From an uncultured Eubacteriales bacterium (GTDB lineage: Bacteria > Bacillota > Clostridia > Christensenellales > Christensenellaceae): DNA of 9,665 nucleotides. Positions 6,225 to 9,665 of this stretch are shown piece after piece (the first letter of the stretch is position 1; each line of letters begins with the position of its first letter). The translations under genes were made by a program, and so were the position numbers. The DNA is taken from positions 1 to 9,665 of the forward strand of contig UQXU01000064.1 of the NCBI GenBank assembly GCA_900545085.1, written 5' to 3'. The notes under the pieces are model-generated. The model ran no database searches. It was not told where the DNA came from and saw only the letters and a program-made list of their open reading frames with translations.

Positions 6225-6511
6225 CCTCTGACAAGCGGTTTCGCCGTCCACTGCGTGTATTCTGGACTCCCCATTCTGCACGGAGACCGTCCAGATGTTC
6301 CAAAACCAACGAGAAAAAATAATTTTAGGCGAGTTCAACCCCTCTCGGCTTCGCTAAAACCAGCACAGAACCGACGGTTTGAGCCATCTGTACTTCATCG
6401 CGCAGGACATCAGTCTAGCAGAGTTATCAAGTGTTCGTGATACTGTGCGTGCTGATTGAGATCATTTGTGTGGAAAATCTGTAAATAGATTAAAAAATCA
6501 TCAATTCTGCC

Positions 6512-6557
6512 GCAGGACAGGGACAAATCAGAATGTCTCTGTCCTGCTCGTTTTTTT
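6512..6557 (+). terminator. Strong rho-independent terminator
   Basis: A 14-bp stem (6512-6525 with 6534-6547, one G-T wobble) with an 8-base loop is followed by TCGTTTTTTT on the + strand. It would end the transcript starting near 6093. On the - strand a run of six T lies a little further downstream, so it may also weakly stop transcription from the sulfur operon on the right. Confidence 0.8.
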
Positions 6558-6652
6558 CACAAAGTAAAATATGATATGCTGAACCGCCTGGCTGCAAGGT
6601 AAAGATCATCGCGTTCAACAGTGATCTTCTTCGAGGGTATCGCAGAGGGCTT

Positions 6653-7504
6653 TTACCTGTTTTCTCTTGCGTAATTCTCGAGGAACGAATGGAGTACACC
6701 GCCGGTCTTGTAGCCGGGCATCATATCCAGATTGACCGAGTGAATGCTGTTGAAAATGCTGCGCTCGATATTGGGATTGTCGCGGCGCAGACGGCGCAGC
6801 AGGATCTTGACCTCCTGACGCTTGGAGCCGCCGCCGCCATTGTCACACATGGTGCAGTTTTCGGTAAAGCGGCAGGCGCACTGGATAAATTCGAGGTCAT
6901 TATACTGCTTCCATGCGAGAATGTCCTCCTCGTGGATGCAGTAGAGCGGACGGATCAGCTCCATGCCCTCGAAATTCGTGCTGTGCAGCTTGGGCAGCAT
7001 GGCCTGCATCTGCGAGCCGTAGAACATACTCATGACCGTCGTCTCGATGACGTCGTTGAAGTGGTGGCCGAGTGCGATCTTGTTGCAGCCGAGCGACTGC
7101 GCCTTGCTGTAAAGATAGCCGCGGCGCATGCGGGCGCACAGGTAGCACGGGTTCTTTTCGCTGTTGTTGGCGACCTCGAATACGTCAGTCTCGAAAACGG
7201 TGATCGGGATGTGCAGCAGCGCGGCGTTGCTTTCGATCTTGTTGCGGTTGATCTCATTATAGCCGGGGTCCATGACGAGGAAAACGACCTCGAACGGGAC
7301 CTCGCTGTACCGCTGGAGCAGCTGCATCAGCTTGGCCATCAGCATGGAGTCCTTGCCGCCGGAAATACACACGGCGATCCGGTCGCCCGGCTGAATGAGC
7401 TGATACTGACGGACGGCCAGAGTAAACGGGTTCCAGATGGTCTTTCGAAATTTCTTGATGATGCTGCGCTCGATCAGTTCGTGCGGCTCTAATGTGCGTT
7501 TCAT
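6653..7504 (-). CDS. TtcA-like PP-loop tRNA thiolation ATPase
   Basis: A 283-residue cytoplasmic enzyme of the TtcA/TtuA branch of PP-loop ATPases. Family members adenylate a tRNA base and replace its oxygen with sulfur (2-thiocytidine for TtcA, 2-thiouridine for TtuA-type). The PP-loop SGGKDS is at residues 48-53. A CxxC pair is in CYLCARMRR (C120, C123), as expected for iron-sulfur cluster binding, with further cysteines in FIQCACRFTENCTMC near 205-220. GHHFNDVIETT near 145-155 is the other conserved signature. The start ATG has AGGGAG 7 bases upstream. It lies 19 bases after the cysteine desulfurase gene on the same strand, so the two form an operon in which the desulfurase probably supplies the sulfur. 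The exact base modified cannot be told from sequence. The GC-rich composition matches the desulfurase and differs from the left half of the window. Confidence 0.88.
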   Translation of the reverse strand: MKRTLEPHELIERSIIKKFRKTIWNPFTLAVRQYQLIQPGDRIAVCISGGKDSMLMAKLMQLLQRYSEVPFEVVFLVMDPGYNEINRNKIESNAALLHIPITVFETDVFEVANNSEKNPCYLCARMRRGYLYSKAQSLGCNKIALGHHFNDVIETTVMSMFYGSQMQAMLPKLHSTNFEGMELIRPLYCIHEEDILAWKQYNDLEFIQCACRFTENCTMCDNGGGGSKRQEVKILLRRLRRDNPNIERSIFNSIHSVNLDMMPGYKTGGVLHSFLENYARENR

Positions 7505-7523
7505 AAACAGACTCCCTGTATCG

Positions 7524-8645
7524 TTATTTCACGAGTTCGTGATAGCATTCGTCGAAAATGGCGAGAAAGGCGTCGATCTCCTCGTCGGTGGTGAGGTGGC
7601 TCAGGCTGATGCGCCATGAGGACAGTGCGTTCCGGCGGTCGCGGCTGACAGCGAATACCGCGCGCGAGGGCAGGCCGTCCGCCGAGCAGGCGGATTTGAC
7701 CGACACGCAGACGCCTTTTTCGGAAAGCGCACGCTGAAACACGGTTCCCTTTACATTTTTGACGCTGAGGTTGAGGATATGCGGGACAGCGTGCTCCGGG
7801 CTGTTGATATGCACGGCCGGATAGGCGGAGAGCGCCCTGAGCAGGCGTTCGCGGTGCCGACGGACAATGGCACAGCGGTTTTCGCGCTGCTCGCAGGCGA
7901 GCTGGAGCGCGAGTGCAGCGGACGCGGCAAGCCCCAGTGCCGGTGTGCCGCTGCGGTAAAGCGTCGTGCTTGCGCCGCCGTTCATCTGCGGCTCCAGCGG
8001 CATACGGCTGCGCTTGAGCAGAACGCCGCTTCCGCACAGGCCGCCGAACTTGTGCGGCGCAAAGCTCATCGTGTCGATGCCGGAGAAATTAACCGGGATG
8101 CGGCCGATGGCCTGCGTCGCGTCGACATGCAGGCGGCAGTTCGGATAACCGGCGAGCAGCTCTGCGATCTCACGGACCGGCTGAACCGTGCCGAGCTCAC
8201 TGTCCACAGCACAGAGCGCGACGAGTACGGTATCCGGGCGCAGCAGCTCGCGCACCTCCTCGGGGTCGACTGTGCCGTCGCGGCCGATGCCCAGCAGGTC
8301 GATCTCCCAGCCGCGCTCCTGAAGCGCAGTCAGGCTGCCGCTGACCGAGGAATGCTCGAGCGGCGTGGAGATGATGTGCCTGCCGATGTGGCGCGAGGCC
8401 TGTGCGATACCCTTGATGGCGAGATTGTTCGCCTCGGTCGCGCCCGAGGTGAAAATGACCTCGGAGGGGGCTGCGCCGGTGAGCGACGCGATCTGCTCGG
8501 CTGTGCAGGCCATTTGCTCGCGCGCGGCCCGGCCTGCGGCGTGGCCTGAGTTTGGATTGGCAGTAAAACGGCGTTCCATGTCGCAGAAACGCTCGAGCAC
8601 CGCAGGGTCAGCCGGTGCATGGGCAGCGTAATCGAGATAAATCAT
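7524..8645 (-). CDS. Cysteine desulfurase (NifS/IscS family)
   Basis: A 373-residue pyridoxal-phosphate enzyme that takes sulfur from L-cysteine, giving alanine and an enzyme persulfide. The N-terminus MIYLDYAAHAP is a variant of the usual YLDNAATTP. FTSGATEANN, the histidine in STPLEHSS and HVDATQAIGR are the typical cofactor-site segments. The PLP lysine is in SFAPHKFGG (K199). The catalytic cysteine is in SVKSACSADG (C320), on a loop that hands over the persulfide. Length is close to the usual ~380-400 residues. The start ATG has AAAGGAG 9 bases upstream, a strong promoter lies at 8680-8708, and the TtcA-like gene follows after 19 bases. No IscU-type scaffold gene is present, and the partner in the operon is a tRNA thiolase. 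Sulfur relay to tRNA therefore looks more likely than general Fe-S cluster assembly, though it could also serve both. Confidence 0.93.
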   Translation of the reverse strand: MIYLDYAAHAPADPAVLERFCDMERRFTANPNSGHAAGRAAREQMACTAEQIASLTGAAPSEVIFTSGATEANNLAIKGIAQASRHIGRHIISTPLEHSSVSGSLTALQERGWEIDLLGIGRDGTVDPEEVRELLRPDTVLVALCAVDSELGTVQPVREIAELLAGYPNCRLHVDATQAIGRIPVNFSGIDTMSFAPHKFGGLCGSGVLLKRSRMPLEPQMNGGASTTLYRSGTPALGLAASAALALQLACEQRENRCAIVRRHRERLLRALSAYPAVHINSPEHAVPHILNLSVKNVKGTVFQRALSEKGVCVSVKSACSADGLPSRAVFAVSRDRRNALSSWRISLSHLTTDEEIDAFLAIFDECYHELVK

Positions 8646-8661
8646 AGCACTGCGCTCCTTT

Positions 8662-8675
8662 GTTCAAACTTGAAC
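8662..8675. promoter_or_regulatory. Palindromic operator candidate at the start of the sulfur operon
   Basis: GTTCAA-AC-TTGAAC is a 6+6 inverted repeat lying just downstream of the -10 box, over the expected transcription start of the cysteine desulfurase operon. That placement is ideal for a repressor. The symmetry would suit a dimeric regulator such as a MarR- or Rrf2-type protein, but I cannot name the factor. Confidence 0.55.
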
Positions 8676-8679
8676 TATA

Positions 8680-8708
8680 ATCATAGCATTTGTGTAGGAA
8701 AAAGTCAA
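8680..8708 (-). promoter_or_regulatory. Promoter of the cysteine desulfurase-ttcA-like operon
   Basis: On the - strand TTGACT (8703-8708) and TATGAT (8680-8685) are separated by 17 bases, with TGC (extended -10) directly before the -10. Transcription should start near 8673, about 28 bases before the ATG. Confidence 0.75.
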
Positions 8709-8765
8709 GACGAACGGAGAAGGACCAGCCTGTAATGTGTCGAAACGATGAACAATTCAAGTGGT

Positions 8766-8787
8766 TTTGCGCAGCTGTGCACGCAAA
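8766..8787. repeat. Short inverted repeat between divergent promoters
   Basis: TTTGCG (8766-8771) and CGCAAA (8782-8787) with a 10-base centre lie in the ~265-base gap between the leftward sulfur operon and the rightward esterase gene. No T-run follows on + strand. It may be a regulator site, or chance. Confidence 0.35.
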
Positions 8788-8858
8788 CAGTGCAAAAAAC
8801 GTTGAGCTCTACTGCTGCCATCGTTCAAAATAACAGAGAAAGTGTATTCTCGTGCACC

Positions 8859-8887
8859 TTGCGCCGCGGTTTCCGCTGCCTTATAAT
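8859..8887 (+). promoter_or_regulatory. Promoter of the esterase gene
   Basis: TTGCGC (8859-8864), a 17-base spacer and TATAAT (8882-8887). The leader before the ATG at 8912 would be only about 18 bases and would contain the AAAGGAGG ribosome binding site (8896-8903). Confidence 0.6.
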
Positions 8888-8911
8888 ATAGGAATAAAGG
8901 AGGCGGCATGG

Positions 8912-9598
8912 ATGATAATTCGTGAATACGGCGACTCTGCGGCGAGGGTCATACTCGTTCAGCCGGTCGGACAGCATGAGCTGCCGCTGATCGACGACGA
9001 AATCGTGCAGATCGGTCAGATGACCGACCGGCCGTTCCGCTATCTTGCGGTACAGGTGGAAAACTGGAACCGGGATCTGTCGCCGTGGCCGGCTCCGGCG
9101 GTATTCGGGGATGAGGACTTTGGTGACGGCGCAGAAGCACTGCTTGAGGAAATCCTGCCGCTTTGCGCGGAGCAGGATAAAGACTATATAATCGGCGGAT
9201 ATTCGCTTGCGGGGCTGTTTGCACTGTGGAGCGCCTGCCGGACGGATGTGTTCAGCGGCGCGGCGGCGGCCTCACCGTCTCTCTGGTTTCCCGGATTTTC
9301 TGCATATATGAAGGAAAAAGGACTTGGATGCGAAACGGTATATTTGAGTCTGGGCATGCGGGAGGAAAAAACGCGAAATCCGGTGATGCGCACAGTCGGG
9401 GACTGCGCCAGACACTGCTATGCATGGATGAAGGAGCAGGGCGTAAACTGTACACTTGAGTGGAATCCCGGCAATCATTTCAAAGAACCCGGTCTGCGAA
9501 CGGCGAAAGCGTTCGCGTGGGTGATGAATCATATGCGGGAAAAGCCTGCACATGCGGCAGAAAAACGAAATATGAAAAAACCTGAAAATTTTTGTTGA
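8912..9598 (+). CDS. Alpha/beta-hydrolase, esterase-like
   Basis: A 228-residue soluble protein of the alpha/beta-hydrolase fold, similar in style to the enterochelin esterase/esterase-D-like group. The nucleophile elbow is GYSLAG with S98. A histidine in NPGNHF (H189) fits the end of the catalytic triad. The acidic residue is probably in or near SLGMREEKTRN but is not certain. SGAAAASPSLWFPG after the elbow is typical of this group. No signal peptide is seen, so it is likely cytoplasmic. The ATG at 8912 is chosen because AGGAGG lies 8 bases upstream and a promoter ends just before. Longer versions from a GTG at 8852 would begin inside the promoter. The ATG at 8908 is out of frame and soon stops. 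The substrate is unknown. The stop codon TGA (9596-9598) lies inside the -35 box of the next promoter. Confidence 0.85.
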   Translation: MIIREYGDSAARVILVQPVGQHELPLIDDEIVQIGQMTDRPFRYLAVQVENWNRDLSPWPAPAVFGDEDFGDGAEALLEEILPLCAEQDKDYIIGGYSLAGLFALWSACRTDVFSGAAAASPSLWFPGFSAYMKEKGLGCETVYLSLGMREEKTRNPVMRTVGDCARHCYAWMKEQGVNCTLEWNPGNHFKEPGLRTAKAFAWVMNHMREKPAHAAEKRNMKKPENFC

Positions 9599-9624
9599 CA
9601 GGAGGGGGACTGCTGTGGTATTCT
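9595..9624 (+). promoter_or_regulatory. Strong promoter overlapping the esterase stop codon
   Basis: TTGACA (9595-9600) is a perfect -35 that contains the esterase TGA. After 18 bases comes TATTCT (9619-9624), with TGG as an extended -10 element. Transcription should begin about 9631 and run off the right edge. Confidence 0.7.
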
Positions 9625-9630
9625 ATTAAA

Positions 9631-9665
9631 GCTGTCGCTGAGAGGCGCGGCGGTCAAACTGAAAA
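9631..9665 (+). promoter_or_regulatory. Possible 5' end of a lysine riboswitch, cut by the window edge
   Basis: The first bases of the predicted transcript contain GAGAGGCGCGGCGGTC. AGAGG(C/T)GCG is the conserved opening of the lysine riboswitch (L-box), following the 5' strand of the P1 stem. Only about 35 bases are visible, so the fold cannot be tested. If right, a lysine biosynthesis or transport gene should follow. A TPP riboswitch also carries CTGAGAG, but the GGGG-type sequence expected before it is missing. Confidence 0.4.

Larger units (their letters stand above)
6093..6557 (+). ncRNA. Candidate non-coding transcript between promoter and terminator
   Basis: About 465 bases bounded by an excellent promoter and an excellent intrinsic terminator, with no frame I would call a gene. 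The longest frame (6114-6440, 108 codons) begins at an ATG with no ribosome binding site. Its Ser/Arg/Pro-rich translation has no recognisable domain. The stretch contains the second cluster of TGTAGCCA repeats and a small GCCGT-TTT-ACGGC hairpin (6212-6224). It could be a structured RNA, the leader or decayed remainder of an element gene such as an integrase, or simply the end of an integrated element. I do not match it to a known RNA family. Confidence 0.3.

Noticed and set aside
6114..6440. 108-codon + strand frame after the strong promoter
   Set aside because: No ribosome binding site, no domain, and a composition rich in Ser, Arg and Pro, so not listed as a gene. It is kept in mind as part of the candidate transcript.
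6600..6628. AAGATCA/TGATCTT inverted repeat after the TtcA-like gene as a terminator
   Set aside because: A 7-bp AT-rich stem with a 13-base loop, followed by only three T on the - strand; too weak.
6490..6699. 69-codon - strand frame downstream of the TtcA-like gene
   Set aside because: It begins inside the end of the TtcA-like gene and runs through the terminator hairpin, so it is most likely not coding.
6689..7492. Long + strand open frame (267 codons) opposite the TtcA-like gene
   Set aside because: It is the mirror of a GC-rich coding gene with clear motifs on the other strand; its translation is low-complexity (A, V, L, D-rich) with no domain.
7779..8549. Long + strand frame (256 codons) opposite the cysteine desulfurase
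   Set aside because: Shadow of the desulfurase gene; Arg/Ala-rich, no recognisable motif and no ribosome binding site.
1..9665. tRNA, rRNA or CRISPR array
   Set aside because: No regularly spaced repeat-spacer pattern, no T-loop-like GTTCGANTC context with a cloverleaf, and no rRNA-like sequence was seen on either strand.

Overview
The window looks like a bacterial chromosome segment where accessory, probably mobile, DNA meets a core metabolic region. Judging by gene families, strong AGGAGG-type ribosome binding sites and sigma-70/sigma-A promoters, a Clostridia-like (Firmicutes) gut bacterium is plausible. That placement is inference. Base composition changes visibly along the window: roughly 1-3300 is AT-rich, 3430-5680 is intermediate, and 6650-9600 is GC-rich. 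This suggests that about the left two thirds were acquired by a GC-richer host.

Left part (1-3297, + strand): a large PHP-type/SMC-like ATPase resembling the TrlF family. It is cut by the window edge and carries a frameshift at an A6 run (382-387). It is followed after about 110 bases by a HAD-superfamily phosphatase-like protein. Both look like cargo; a defence or nucleic-acid-processing role is possible but unproven.

Middle part (3427-5694, - strand): a two-gene replication-type module. A compact RecQ-like SF2 helicase is joined by an ATGA overlap to a Rep protein resembling the filamentous-phage/plasmid CRI (gene II/X, RstA-like) family. The rep frame contains an in-frame amber codon (3676-3678) followed by 82 further open codons, so rep is either broken or read through. 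About 970 bases without a convincing gene follow (5679-6652). They hold a terminator hairpin facing left, an 18-base tandem duplication, helically phased TGTAGCCA repeats, a near-perfect extended -10 promoter (6058-6086) and a strong rightward terminator (6512-6557). The promoter and terminator could bound an undescribed ncRNA or the end of an integrated element.

Right part (6653-9665): a leftward operon encoding a NifS/IscS-like cysteine desulfurase and a TtcA-like PP-loop tRNA thiolase. It has a very good promoter and a palindromic operator candidate. Divergent from it is an alpha/beta-hydrolase esterase gene. The esterase stop codon lies inside the -35 box of another strong promoter, whose transcript begins with sequence like the 5' end of a lysine riboswitch before the window ends.

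The most interesting points are the helicase-Rep module (amber stop, unusual GKQ Walker A, hairpin around the RBS) and the ORF-poor promoter-to-terminator unit beside it.
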